From Periplaneta americana (taxonomy: Eukaryota; Arthropoda; Insecta; Blattodea; Blattidae), in contig NC_091132.1 in NCBI RefSeq assembly GCF_040183065.1, positions 87,930,606 through 87,994,605 of the forward strand: a stretch of 64,000 bases of DNA, in the 5' to 3' direction. Position 1 is the stretch's first letter; every line of letters begins with the position of its first letter. The notes beneath the pieces were generated by a model. It saw only the letters and a list, made by a program, of their open reading frames with translations. It did no database searches and was not told where the DNA came from. Of this stretch, positions 32,971 to 47,263 are shown piece after piece. The position numbers and the translations under genes are program-made.

Positions 32971-33245
32971 CCGCGTTTGTAGCTCAAATGCTAGTGCATT
33001 GGTCTTCCATTCAGGCGACTCGGGTTACATCCCCGGCTAGGTTATGATGGAATTTTTTTTGTGGACAAAGCAGACGCAGCAGAGGGTTATTCTCTGGCTA
33101 CTTCCATTTCCCTCTATCATCTTACCAACACTCTTCGTCTCTCTCATATCATATTTCATCCGCAAGAGTAAAATCAGGATGGGGTGAAGTCTTGGTGTTA
33201 GTAGGCTAAGCTGGTAGGAGAAGGGCTCGGGGCCTCGGGCCCCTG
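32971..33245 (+). repeat. tRNA-derived SINE, family S3
   Basis: Head TTTGTAGCTCAAATGCTAGT (A box) and CGACTCGGGTTACATCCCCG (B box, one change) are followed by a ~200-bp body with ACTTCCATTTCCCTCTATCA. No clear TSD. A tandem 115-bp repeat follows directly. Confidence 0.6.
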
Positions 33246-33475
33246 GGGCTTATCAGGGTACTCGTATGCGAACGGGACCTGGCTCTACTGGGGGCTGAGG
33301 CAGAATGGCCCACCTGTCAGCGTTGGCTTATCAGGAAGGACTTCGAGCTCCGGACGCCAGAGGCTTATCAGGCTACTCGTTCGCGAAACGTGATGTGGCT
33401 ATATCAAGGTGTTTTAGGAAGGTGGCCCATCTATCAGCGTCTGATTCCTGAATGCCACCAGCCGAACTTTGACAA
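33245..33475. repeat. ~115-bp tandem duplication
   Basis: GGCTTATCAGGGTACTCGTA at 33247 recurs as GGCTTATCAGGCTACTCGTT at 33362, and GGCCCACCTGTCAGCG as GGCCCATCTATCAGCG. The two units are about 80 percent alike by eye. The region is GC-richer than its surroundings. Confidence 0.65.
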
Positions 33476-34806
33476 CCATCGCACACAAATGGCCAAACCG
33501 TGCCAAGTATATGGATCCGTCCCGTGTCCAACCTTCCTAAAGCTATACCAAGACAAGCTATGTTTGAATCAGACGTGGACATATTTTACAAGTCAGTAAA
33601 CTACTTGTTGCCTATTTAATTTATTCTAAGATTTGAATTTATTTACTTAAAACGTTTATTGCGATGATAGTACCTTGTCGATCATGAGTTTGTGGTATGC
33701 CTAGGATTAAAGTTGCCTATGTTTGTCTACGTTCAATAATTCGTTGCCTATTTTTAACTATTTTCAATACTTTTGCATGTTCCACTTAGCCTTGTGCCTA
33801 GAAATCCTCAACCTAATGACGATTAAGGAAGGTGGAGAAAATGGAAGTACTCGTACACCGGCACAAAATACCGTCTTTTTGTATACCAAAAATTCCCGGG
33901 TGATGTAAATTGTCTCGAAGGAGGCTATTCACCTTTTTATAAGTGCGTAAATTGCCTCCTGTTTACTAGAGATATTGTACGTAAATTGCCTCCCGTTTTC
34001 CTCGAACGTCGAATCTTCAAATCCGTCGCTAAGTGTACCTAGCACGGTAGTACTTGTTTATCCGCCAAGATAAGGTCGTTCCATAGAAAACTTAACAATC
34101 TTTTCAACGCCAGTTATCCAAATATTTATCACTTCATTGAAGTTCTCAAACAAATACAGAGCGACACCTACATGTCGCTTAAAGATCTGGGCGAAAGGAA
34201 TAAATCTGTTTTGGACAAATAATTATTTTCGCAAATAAAATACTTGCACTTCGGTAAAAACAGATTACTCGACTTGAGTTTGTAAGAGCTACTCGTTTTA
34301 AATTACGACCTTTTTAAAGAAGTCAGTAGTTAATGTTTTAAAGACATTTTAAGTTTCATGATGAAGTTATTCTAACTGAAGCTGATCAATATTTTAATCA
34401 TATTGAACCGCATTTTTAACTATACAAGTAATTTGTGAGAATCATGTACGTAAGCCAATATTACTGACAGTCCTAAGTTTGAAAATGGGAAGGAAAATGA
34501 TGGTTACAGTGGCATATTTACAAACGGAAAGCACATTCACTCTCTTAGGTAAAGAGGAGGCAATTTACGTATTGTAGCTCAATATAAACAGAAGGCAATT
34601 TACTGTACTCCAACCACGAGAAAGTGTCTGCGGAATGAGACGAAGCGGAGTAATGCTGTGAATGAATGTTGATGTCATAACATGTCATAAGGTCTCACAC
34701 GTGGGTACTCGTATCTCTATTGGCTAGCTCTCACAGCACAAACAATAACATTGATACACATATTTGTACTACCCTAGTTACAAAATTAGATCACGGTTAA
34801 TCTCCT
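33476..34806. other. unassigned, with repeated GTAAATTGCCTCC motif
   Basis: The motif occurs on the plus strand near 33943 and 33978 and on the minus strand near 34556, 34590 and 35167. It may mark a decayed element with inverted ends. No coding sequence recognised. Confidence 0.35.
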
Positions 34807-34984
34807 GGGGCCGTATTCATAGACATTTTTAGCGCGGGCTTCCGGTGGATGATCAGCGTTTTTTGTATTCATAAACCAGTTTTAACGATAGGATATGATT
34901 TGAATTCTATACTAAACAGTGGATAGCCGAGGCTAGCTTAGTACGCTCATAGCGCGTGCTGCGAAATGTCTATGAATAGCACCC
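34807..34984. mobile_element. MITE family M1, copy 1
   Basis: 178 bp with TIR-like ends: GGGGCCGTATTCATAGACAT at the left and GGGTGCTATTCATAGACATT on the complement of the right. Shares interior GGGCTTCCGGTGGATGATCA and TATTCATAAACCAGT with the copy at 37988. Non-coding. Confidence 0.8.
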
Positions 34985-35945
34985 TTGGTCTTTTAATCTC
35001 TCCATACAAGAAATAACATATGCAGGAGAGCGCATGGTTTTTAAACTGACGTTATAATGATAATATTATCTATCTACTTCGCTCCAATAGATGACGCAAT
35101 AGTAAGCACATTCCTTTCACGGTTGATCTCCTGGTTGGAGAACAGTACGTAATTTTTCGACCTGGGGAGGCAATTTACCGTTTCCGCTAATCTCCACTGA
35201 AAGCACTGGAATTTTAATCTGTATTATTACTAGCGTGAAAAGCCTATGCTCTAGCCCTTCGACTAATGATGTGCCACTCTTTACTAAATATTATAAACAC
35301 AAAATTAAACAGTAAGAAAGAACGTAATCATATCGACTTACATTTTTCCGCCGTGTTGAGAGGAGGTGAAATAATTATTTATTTAAGAATCCACAAAAAC
35401 TTTTTAGAACAGTGAAACTGTCATATGGCGATAATAGAACAATAGGAAAACCGAAAACTATTCCGTAATACTCTGTGTAAACTACGGATCCTACAGTTCA
35501 CTAACGTAAATAACTTGGAAAGAGCTATGAGAATTCTAGCAGGGGGCCTCTTAGGTGATTCACAGTCTCTTGTATTGGCAAGTTTGTCTCACCTCAAGAA
35601 ACAAGACGTCACAAAATCTCCCTCCTCGGCGGATGTCGTGGGTTACGTCAGACTTCAGAATACCCGCAGCAAGAATGAAATCTACCTTACAGGTATCCGA
35701 CTTGTAACTTAACCCGTACATAATCATAATGAAATATAATAGGCCTAAATGTGTACTTCTGTTTGAAAGTTGTGACATACAATATTTACGTGGGACATTG
35801 TGTAAGAGATTAAATTAAAAAAAAAGCGATGTTCCATACCTTCCGGCAGAGTTCTCCTCTTTCTTACAACACATACCGTCAATTTAAATGTTAACGGCTC
35901 ATGATATTAGTTATTAACACTTTAGGCCTACTTTACATAAGAATG
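34985..35945. other. no gene recognised
   Basis: AT-rich. The overlapping frames at 35515-35778 have no recognisable domain. Confidence 0.35.
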
Positions 35946-36190
35946 GCTGCCGGAAAGCTCAGTTGGTAAAGCAACTGGCTACGAACTTAAAGATCCCGGT
36001 TCAATTTCGGGTCGTGGGAGGATTGTTCTCGTTACCAATCTTCCAGAACGGCCCCGGGGACCTTTCAGCCTCCTGTGAAATTGAGTACCGGATCTTTCGC
36101 GGAGGCGAAAATGCGATTCTGCACCGGATATCGTGAACATAGCGTAGCGCCCTGTGTGGCCTTAGCACAATAAGTGGATAGTTATAGAAG
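35946..36190 (+). repeat. tRNA-derived SINE, family S4
   Basis: Head GCTGCCGGAAAGCTCAGTTG and GATCCCGGTTCAATTTCGGG carry A- and B-box-like elements. The body is GC-rich (CGGCCCCGGGGACCTTTCAG, CGGAGGCGAAAATGCGATTC). Ends near GTGGCCTTAGCACAATAAGT. Single copy in the window. Confidence 0.65.
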
Positions 36191-36220
36191 CAAACATGTT
36201 AAGCAAGAAATTACATATTT

Positions 36221-37608
36221 CATTGGATGGCCAACTCGTGCTCACAAAGTGCTAAAAACACCTTGAAAGAGAAAAAGACAGACGGAGCCAGCCGCAGTTG
36301 TTAGTAGTTTCGCTGCAAAAGCAGTTCACTGCCGCGGTGCGCTCTGGCGGCTCGTGCAAGTTGTCGTAATACCTACTCCATGATTTGAATTTCAGAATGA
36401 CGCATGATACAGTAATTAAAGTAATTTTATACTGTACCTAAATACACATAACAAAATTATATTATTTCCTACATTTGTAAATTAGTTTAGTACTGGAAAT
36501 ACTAACTAAATACAATCATTTCAAGATACAACAAATATAGGTGCAACACTATTTGTTAATATTTCTTATTATATATCTTATTTGAAACATAGAACGCGAG
36601 AATTTGCAAGTCTTTATACAATAAAGAGTATTCCTCTGTTCTCAGAAAGGTAATCGTTTGTATTCGCAAACAATCACAAATTCAAGCAAGTAATTTTTAC
36701 ATGTCACGTAAAATGAAATAAACTTACTTCTGAGCTCTTTTTGTACACAGAGAGCTTTACACTTCTTTCTTGTACTAAACTCTGTCTCAAGCACATACAG
36801 TAGATATGGAAGCAAAGAGTATATTTGGAAATTCTAACTTAGGTAGCATTACGAACAGTTCGATTCCTGATTTCGCTGGAATCTGAGTGGCGTGCTATTC
36901 TGTAGATTTATCAATTCAAGCTATAGACTTTCAGGATCTTCTATCGACTGTAAGCGAAAAGAATTTCAGAAAAATCTCGATTCCTTGTCAATAGTCACTG
37001 TTTCTTCAAACTTACCAGTGAATTCTGCTGTAGGTTTTGAAGTAGGGTCTTATATTTGACAAGAAGATTTACTTATCACTCTTCAAGATAGTTTATAGTC
37101 AAAGAAAGTGAAATTGTCTATGTTCTACATGATACTGCCATATTTAAAATTTATTAATAAATTCTCTTAGCTAATTGATCATATTTCATGCATTTCTGTA
37201 ACTCGCACGCACAACGTGCTAACGATATTTGATATCAGTATCACCTTGTTGATATCCCGTTTTTACTTTTAGCTGTTCTAAAGCAGATCTAGACAGAATT
37301 TCTTTACTAAAACCTTCACTGTGTTTGTTTGCAACATAAAATGTCATGCGTAAGAAGTGTAATGGAACATAATACAAGCTTTACCTCGCTTTTTAATAAA
37401 AGAAATCTTTCTCTTTCGACTCATCACTAAAGGGAAATGATCTGGGGATTATATTGTTTTTCACTTAAAACGAGCCGCCACTTACTGCAGACGCGAACAA
37501 ACTTGCGTGTTGCAAGAACCGCATACACACACTACAGCTAGTACAGAGTCCGCTGTGCCTTCACTGAGGTTGTATTGACACTCTGAGAGCACGAGTTGCC
37601 CACCTATG
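36221..37608. mobile_element. probable hAT-like TIR element, non-coding
   Basis: CATTGGATGGCCAACTCGTG at the left resembles CATAGGTGGGCAACTCGTGC on the complement of the right end, and both continue CTC. A GAGCCGCC-type motif also sits inside both ends. No TSD could be confirmed and the 1.39-kb interior has no open frame. Confidence 0.5.
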
Positions 37609-37683
37609 GGCTATAGCAATTCAAATGCTATATGCAGAAGTATTTCACTGTTAATGTGTCCACAACGCCTTCCTTTATTTTTA

Positions 37684-37817
37684 GTTGATTATTTAACTAC
37701 GCTGTCTGGTGATGGCGAGTAATATTTGGCAAGATGATGCCTTACAGTTGAGGAACGTCCAAGTGCAGCTCTGGAACAGCAGGCGAACGAACCTGCCACC
37801 TAAGCTACGACAGTGGA
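37684..37817 (-). repeat. SINE family S1, partial copy
   Basis: Left end TTGATTATTTAACTACGCTG is the complement of the S1 3' end; the right part ends in a worn tRNA head (GTCGTAGCTTAGGTGGCAGG on the minus strand). The middle is deleted. Confidence 0.65.
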
Positions 37818-37987
37818 CTGCCTTCCTTTTCTTCGCATAAAATCAAAATTATTCAACTCACTTTTCTTCACTGATCCGCTTCCTGCGTGACTAGGCAATC
37901 GAGCCGTGGATCACGTTCTAGTCGTCATTTATTCTGGTCTTGCGATGTCGGCATGTATACTGAGGATCACGTAGAAGTAATTCCTAA

Positions 37988-38176
37988 GGGCCATATTCAT
38001 AGACATTCTTAGCGCGGGCTTCCGGTGGATGATCAGCGAACTAACGTTTTTCGTATTCATAAACCAGTGTCAGCGATATGATATAATATGAATCCTGTAC
38101 AAGTAATCACTCGATAGCCTCGGCTAGTTTAGCACGCTCGTAGCGCAGGCTAGCGAAATGTCTATGCATAGCACCC
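37988..38176. mobile_element. MITE family M1, copy 2
   Basis: 189 bp, same orientation and ends as the copy at 34807 (GGGCCATATTCATAGACATT; complement of right end GGGTGCTATGCATAGACATT). Small insertions relative to copy 1 at about 38035 and 38100. Confidence 0.8.
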
Positions 38177-38259
38177 GACTAATTTGGCCATCTCTTCAGT
38201 GTTGCCAACTAATACTAGATATCACCAAAGGAGGATAAAAATCACACAATGCCATGTAC

Positions 38260-38308
<49 letters not shown>

Positions 38309-39876
38309 TAGTATTAACAATAACGATGTCTTGCTTGTTTACCACATCTCATCTTTATGTTGGGAAGGTGTTTTTTAAAAGGTTCAATAACTTGTGAAAG
38401 AGTATATTTTTCTTCTGGACCTCTCGAACATTATGTTAGTAGTTAGAAGATTAGTGATGATCTAATATTAAAATGTATTTTGTCTGACAACATGAAATTC
38501 ATTGCTTTGATTAAATAGTTCGCGATTCACGAGACCTAACCTAAAAATGTATTTTGTTTGATCACGCGAAATGATTTGTATGAATTCCGAAAACGAATGC
38601 CACTTTTAAATGTATGCTTTAGAATAATTACTCCATTATTGTAATAAAAGTCTAAACACGAAAGAAATTAATTTGAAATAGTATTTCTAACGATTATCCA
38701 AGGATATGTATCATACGAAATATGTTATATTTATTTACACTTAGCCTACATGACTCTAATCTTGAAATTGTAACCACAACACAAAGCAACACATACAATA
38801 ACTATAATGTATTAATATTAATACTGAAATTAATTAATTATTAGTATGTTCAAATTTCACTAGCTTCCTCAGAAATCTAGAATAATTTGAATTTTCACCA
38901 TTTAAACTAACAACAACTTGTGTCACTGTTGCCAACATAACAGTTATAAAATCACTACCAGTTGTATTATTTCTCAGTACAGAAATTCGAAACGAAGTTG
39001 GCAAAAGAAAATTCAACCTGCAAACTAGAAAATCACCATAATCCACTAGCTTATGTAGTAATGGGGGGAAAATGGTTAGGTTTAACCCTTACGGTATTAA
39101 GTAAGCCGACTCACACTATATTGCAGGGCACGCTCCCACCTAGATTTTTTATAAAGGACTTTGCTAGTGAATTTGTCGTCGAGTCTGAAATGACGTTATG
39201 ACAGCAACAATCGGGAATGTACGCTAACGCGAGAGAAATGTCTTTCCTTGGCGACTATAAAATAAATAGGGAACAGATTACACTGTGTGCTATAATTAGC
39301 AGTAACAGCTCCCTTTTCCCGTTTGCAACGTGAGGTGTAGCGCAGACACGGAACAGAGTCTGACGGCCCCGAACACTACTAACCGCTCTTTATATTAAGA
39401 AGTCAGTGCAAAACAAATAGTTTGTTACAAATTTACATACAATAGCTATAAATATTTTACAATCACTTCTAATATTATCTATTCCTTTACGAAATTCGGA
39501 ATTCAAAAAAAGTTACATGAATATTATACTACATAGAATTTGCATAATAATTTCATTAATGAAAAGAGATCCTAATCTTACTGCTATTAAATATTGTACG
39601 AGACCCTCTTTACTAAGGATCTAGCCTGAACTATCTGGACTTAGAATATTCGAAACAAAAGCAGAAATAATTCTACTACATGTTAATTAAAATTTCCTAA
39701 ATGCAGTACTCAGTTCATTTCATTATTCATTTTATTTTAGTAAAGGAAGAAAATTTAAAGAACATCATTAGGATATATTTCGAGTTGATTGTCATTTTAT
39801 GTTTTTGATTTCAAATAAAGGTCTATTAATATCAAAGTAAAGTTATCATGTGAAACATGCCCGAATAAATTGATTA
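38177..39876. other. no gene recognised; (TAA)n at 38261-38308
   Basis: AT-rich with one (TAA)n run. Short open frames around 38834-39201 lack any recognisable domain. Confidence 0.4.
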
Positions 39877-40011
39877 GTACGAGAGTAATTCCGAAAGTAA
39901 TGCCTCCTATTTATTTTCATGGAAACTATAACAGATATAGAGAGCATAACAACACAGTTAAATGGATCAAGATCTCAGCTACATGCGATTATTTTTCCAC
40001 ATAGTCATCAC

Positions 40012-42207
<2,196 letters not shown>

Positions 42208-43073
42208 GTCATCACCATTCGTTAGACCTATGCATTTTTGCCAGCGATGAACGAGAGCCTGCATGCCGCGCTCGTAAAAATCTGAAACAGCAGAGACAAG
42301 CCACTTTGTTACAGCTGCGATGACAGCATCCTTGTCTGGAAAATGTTGTCCACATAATCCATATTTCATAGGCTCAAAGAGATGGAAGTCTAAAGGCTCT
42401 AAATCCGGACTAAATGGTGGATGTGGTAGGACAATCCAGCCAAATTTTGCAATGTGCTCGGTGGTCGCGAAACTGATATAGGGCCTGGTGTTATCTTATT
42501 GCAAGCGAAAGGTTTTCTCCTCTGGGCTGACTCTGGAAATTCAGGCTTTCAGCTTTGCCAGGGTCTTCTTGTAACGTTCAATTTTGACAGTTTCTCCAGG
42601 CTTCAGAACGGCACACCCCGCCTATCCCAAAGGACTTCATTTTCATCACTGTTGGAACGCACTACCTATCGCCTCACTGTGCTCGCATCCACTGTATGGT
42701 CTCCGTACACCTTCAGCAAGCGTCGATGGATGTCAATGGGAGCAATTTGTTCGGCAGTGAGGAATTTAATAGCTTAATATCTCTGTTTTACGCACCTCTA
42801 TGTCAGATGCCATTTTGGTAGATTGCTCTGCTGCCACTATTCGTTTCACTACAACCAAATTAACAGGGCATTAGCGTGAAGGTTCGACTTTTACTACAAC
42901 ACCACTAACTTCCTGCTCAGACGTTATAGGTCAACACAAAAAAAAAACAGGGGGCATTAATTTCGGAACGACCCTCGCAAATATTGAATAGGAACAAATG
43001 TCGTCTAATAAAAAAAATCGCTGAACACAGAAACAGACAGACAGTCAAAATCTCTATATCAACATCAGTGATA

Positions 43074-44136
43074 CAGTGGAACTCCACAAATAGACACAGC
43101 AATGGTCCGTGTGCGAGACGATGTACGACCTCTGTCTTTCTACGGAGTATTGCGGACATTGGTAAATATAAGGGCTGTACAATGTTTTTTATGGCGTGCG
43201 GACCGAAACATAAATAATTAACGTAAATAATTTTAAATAATATATTGTATGTGCAAAATATATAACAAAACAAATCCGTGATACATCTGAAACATAAAAC
43301 AAACTTCTGGAGGAAAAACTCTAAATGTATTTACAGAGGTTTCATTTTAAAACTTCCCACTCTAAATAACTAGTTAATTAAATTGAATTCAATTTAAACA
43401 AAAAACACAAATTTAGATACTGAGGGAGAAGTCTTAAACAAGGCTTAATTGTATTTTAGATTTCACCTCCCAACCACAGCCACTCCCACTTTGAAATTTC
43501 AAATAGCAACCCTATATTTTTATACTTAAATATGAGAGAGCATTCACTTGTTTATACACCACATTCGTTTTCATATCTTTTCTTTTCTATTGTCGCCTGG
43601 CAACCTGGATTATTATTATTGTAGATTAGAGGTGAAGAGAATAAAGCTACAAAAACTTATTGAGCATTTCTTGTAGTAGTTGTGTTTGTGTATTAAATTA
43701 TTTTAAAATGGTGTATACCCTTCATGAGGGAACATAAATCATCCTTATTGATTAAATTTAGGAAATTACACAAAATGAGCTGTTTTTTCATTATACAATC
43801 AACTGATACTAACAAAGCTTCTTATAATCATTACAGAATGCCTCGTAATTAGATGAATTTTGTTTTATCCCATGCACTGTTCTGATCAAATTGTCAAATT
43901 CTTGAACGATGGCTCTGATTGATTCACCTTTTTAAACCGTTCCAATATTTGTAACTTCTGCTTCAACATAAGTATACATTTTTTTGTTCCGTGCCATGCT
44001 GCCAACGTGTACGAGTATCTGCACACTACTGCACTGGTTCAACTGGTTAGCCCTGTGCAGCGCGGGACAGGATGCGTTGACTTACCTTGTATCGTGAAGT
44101 ATAAGAGAGTGAGTGTCCATTTGTGGAGTTCCACTG
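43074..44136 (-). mobile_element. pogo/Tigger-type transposon, deletion derivative
   Basis: Ends match as CAGTGGAACTCCACAAATAG on the left and CAGTGGAACTCCACAAATGG on the complement of the right. TA flanks both (43072-43073, 44137-44138). The minus strand keeps only the first part of a transposase. The 1063-bp length and lost core make it non-autonomous. Confidence 0.85.
43810..43998 (-). pseudogene. pogo-type transposase N-terminal fragment
   Basis: Start MARNKKMYTYVEAEVTNIGT at 43998; a frame change leads to LKQKLQILERFK, KGESIRAIVQEFDNLIRTVH and GIKQNSSNYEA, the helix-turn-helix of Tigger/Jerky-type proteins. The rest of the gene is deleted. Confidence 0.65.
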
Positions 44137-44229
44137 TACTCGAAAAGCGTTGCAAGCAATTCTTATAATCGAATTTTTTCTGCGTCATAATAGGTTATTT
44201 TTTTACTTCAGTAAAAGGAACTCTCGTCT

Positions 44230-44895
44230 TTATACCGTCTAGTCACTGCTATTTAGTCACCCGATATTTTGGTCACTTCGACTTTTTGGTCTCCCGATAT
44301 TTTGGTCTCCAGTACACTTTTCCTTAAAAATAATAATCTATTTTAACAAGTAAAATATCCTTAAGTACACTGTATGAAATGTTATGTGATTAATGTTTCA
44401 AAATTGCCATACAGCATAAAATGTTACATGATTTATGTTTCAAAATTGCGATCCAAATTGTGTCCGATGGTTCTGAGGTATGTAAGAACATCATCATCTT
44501 TATAATCAGAATATCGTTCTGCATCCCACTAATCTTTTTGTCTAAATCCTCCACTTTCTTCTTGTTACGGAGTGGGGAGTGACCTTCGCAATATTCCTAA
44601 TACTTCGAGTGAATCAAAATTCCTCTTCGTGATGCTTCTTCAATATAATAAATTTGGTAACTAAAATAAGTAAGAACGTCACCTTACACCTAAAAGTTTT
44701 TGCCAAATACTTATTTGCGTAACCACGGAAACAACCTTACAGTAACATTTAAATCTCATTAAATTTTTCCAATAAAATATTAATAAATTATTAAATGTAA
44801 CCGGTGATGAGAACGCCGGTGACTAAAATGTAATCGGTGACAAGAAGGTATAATGACGACATCTCCGGTGACGAGAATTCCTAGACCCTTCAGTG
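44230..44895. repeat. region of repeated ~20-bp GTCACCGG/ATTTTGGTC motifs, possible element
   Basis: Left part repeats TTTAGTCACC, ATTTTGGTCAC, TTTTTGGTCTCCCG and ATTTTGGTCTCC within 80 bases. The right part repeats the complementary GGTGA(C/T)...AAAATG pattern: GTAACCGGTGATGAGAACG, CCGGTGACTAAAATG, ATCGGTGACAAG, CTCCGGTGACGAGAATTCC. Outer ends share GGAAYTCTCGTC in inverted orientation, so the whole may be one MITE. Confidence 0.45.
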
Positions 44896-44977
44896 AAAGG
44901 GACAGTAATAAAACTTGTTCGACTAACAGGAAGATCCTCTATGAAATATCAAGCATTATTTGCAAGCTTTCTCACAA

Positions 44978-45460
44978 TCGGAATATGTATGATAAGAACT
45001 TTCTTGTGTTAAATTTTAACGTACCTTGTTAACATGTTTCGACCTATTTTCGGTCATCTTCGGAACTGGTCGTTGTTGGTCTTGGCGCCTCTTGTTTCCT
45101 GTGTGGGTGCGTTCGTAGTGTAGAGTGAAAGAGTGTATGTGTTTTGAAATTGAGTTGTGTGTTGAGAATATCGTTGGGGTGTGTTTTCGTGTGTCTGTAT
45201 ATTTCATATTGTTCTAGTGTGTTGCGTTTCTGGTTGGATAGAACAATATGAAATATACAGACAACGATATTCTCAACACACAACTCAATTTCAAAACACA
45301 TACACTCTTTCACTCTACATTACGAACGCACCCACACAGGAAACAAGAAGCGCCAAGACCAACAACGACCAGTTCCGAAGATGACCGAAAATAGGTCGAA
45401 ACATGTTAACAAGGTACGTTAAAATTTAACACAAGAAAGTTCTTATCATACATATTCCGA
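44978..45460. mobile_element. 483-bp near-perfect palindrome
   Basis: TCGGAATATGTATGATAAGA at 44978 is mirrored by TCTTATCATACATATTCCGA ending at 45460. The arms pair almost perfectly for ~210-230 bp, apart from an extra ~17 bases in the left arm near 45175. The loop is about 24 bases (AGTGTGTTGCGTTTCTGGTT). Both arms carry a motif of the form CCGAAGATGACC...GGTCGAAACATG, read outwards. It could have arisen by inverted duplication of a retroelement end. Confidence 0.8.
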
Positions 45461-46277
45461 AGTGATACAGTGTTAAAAGTTTTGTAATCAAGACGTATTT
45501 CTCACAATGTTTCTATGGTAACATTGGTTATGAAAAAATTGCTGAAACATAAAAAATGACCAATTTAGAATTAAGTAAATATCAGATGTAATTTTTATGA
45601 ATTCTCTTTATTGATCTTAGGTCTCTAATCCATCCCTGAAGTAATTTCCACGTGTTATGATACACTCTGTATACATTTCCGGTCTATGAAGTTAGAAATT
45701 AATTTTAATTTATTCCCTTGCGGCGAGATCGTGTAATAGCGACAAATGGAGGCTCAAATTATGGCCGTAGGGCGTGATTTGTGGGAAAGTTTGACGGAAC
45801 ACCGCCCAGAATGCACTCATAGTACGTTGCACTGCAATTATTAAACTATGTGATCATACGTTTCCATTTGAACGTGCCAATTCAACTCTCTAATAAATTA
45901 GACATCCGCATTTAAAAAAAATTGATACTGCGTCATTATTGTGAGGTTTTATATTTCATAATATATAGTTTATTAATAAAAAATCAAGAATGTGAGCAGA
46001 GATTCGCGTTGTACTCAATTTAGTATACTAAAATGTAGCTGGACAGTAACAAAAACTTTCAGTTAATGATTTTAAAATAAATAGTATGATTTTAAATACG
46101 ATATTATTCGTTAGGAATCAAGCTATGCTAGCGAATTTTAAGAAAATCTCAAAAGGAAGTCATAAGGTGTTAAAGGTGATTTTTTACATTATGTTATCAT
46201 CCTCTAAAAGTCTAAAATAAAACATAAAAAATAATAATAATTACATTCAAGAATCCACTCACAAAATGTACGCCTGA

Positions 46278-46278
<1 letters not shown>
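45461..46278. other. no feature recognised
   Basis: AT-rich sequence without coding or repeat structure. Confidence 0.4.

Positions 46279-46342
<64 letters not shown>
46279..46342. repeat. (TAA)n microsatellite
   Basis: About 21 TAA units. Confidence 0.9.
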
Positions 46343-46344
<2 letters not shown>

Positions 46345-46869
46345 AAAGAATTCAACAATTTGATTTAGATAAGAGCTACATGTATACAAGAGTTAATTAC
46401 GAATTAAACAACAAAATACTATGAACTATTAATTAAACACTGAAATACAAACTATGTAGCAGAATTAAGCTAAAATACATAGAATTTTAATATATTTTGA
46501 ATAATGTTAGATAATAGAAAGAGATTATTATGAGACAATTTTGAAAATACAGCACTATCAGGATGATGTCTAAAGGCAGGAGTAACAATGTAGACAGTGA
46601 TAGTTTAAGTCAGTATGATTGGAGTGAAATCCTAAGAAGGTTATCTTTTAAGCTGTTTTTAAAAGTGTTTATTGTCTTGCAGCTCCTAATACTTTGTGAC
46701 AAGGAATTCCATTGTCGCGAGGTGGATACTGTAAAAGATGATGAATAACGAGATGTTCTATGAAGAGGTATACTTAACGCGCCACAGATAAGTGATCTGG
46801 TATTTACGTCGTGGTTAGAGTATAGATAAGAGAAACGAGACGAAAGGTAAGAAACGAGACGAAAGGTAC

Positions 46870-47215
46870 GGGGTTACCTGGCTGAAGAGCATGTGCCAGT
46901 TATTTTATAAGGCTTTAAGTGCAATAATTTAGTAATCTTTTGCATAGACTTATATGAAAGTAACACTTGTGCAAGAGGACGAAGAGATTTTCTAGAAGAA
47001 TTTTCTAAACGATTACGAGTGTCATGCAATCTTTCTTCGGTGAGAACCCTACGCTGCTTTTTTGCTTTCTTAGGCTGGACACTTCCAGTTTTCTGAAGTT
47101 TATGATAAAGATTATTGACTGTTTGACGATCTGAAGCGCCTACACCCTGGAATCTTTCTTGAAACAGTCCTCGAATTTCACGAGGTGACTGAGTTAACAC
47201 ATACAGGGACATCAT
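46870..47215 (-). pseudogene. transposase N-terminal helix-turn-helix fragment
   Basis: The minus-strand frame reads SPREIRGLFQERFQGVGASD, RQTVNNLYHKLQKTGSV, then a basic stretch, RVLTEERLHDTRNRLENSSR, KSLRPLAQ and ITKLLHLKPYKIT. This matches the bipartite DNA-binding N-terminus of an insect IS630/Tc1-mariner-related transposase (usually ...TGSV...LTEEKLDEI...SLTKLAQ...KLLKLRPYK). It ends before any catalytic residue. TIRs not located. Confidence 0.65.
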
Positions 47216-47263
47216 TTTATCTTTACTAACATTTTTAATATTAACTTGCCTATAGGCCTACCT

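Noticed and set aside
42984-43273. Overlapping frames at the left end of the pogo-type element
   Set aside because: They cross the TIR at 43074 and match no transposase; chance frames.
45016-45384. Similar small proteins from both strands of the palindrome
   Set aside because: Their mutual similarity simply reflects the inverted repeat.
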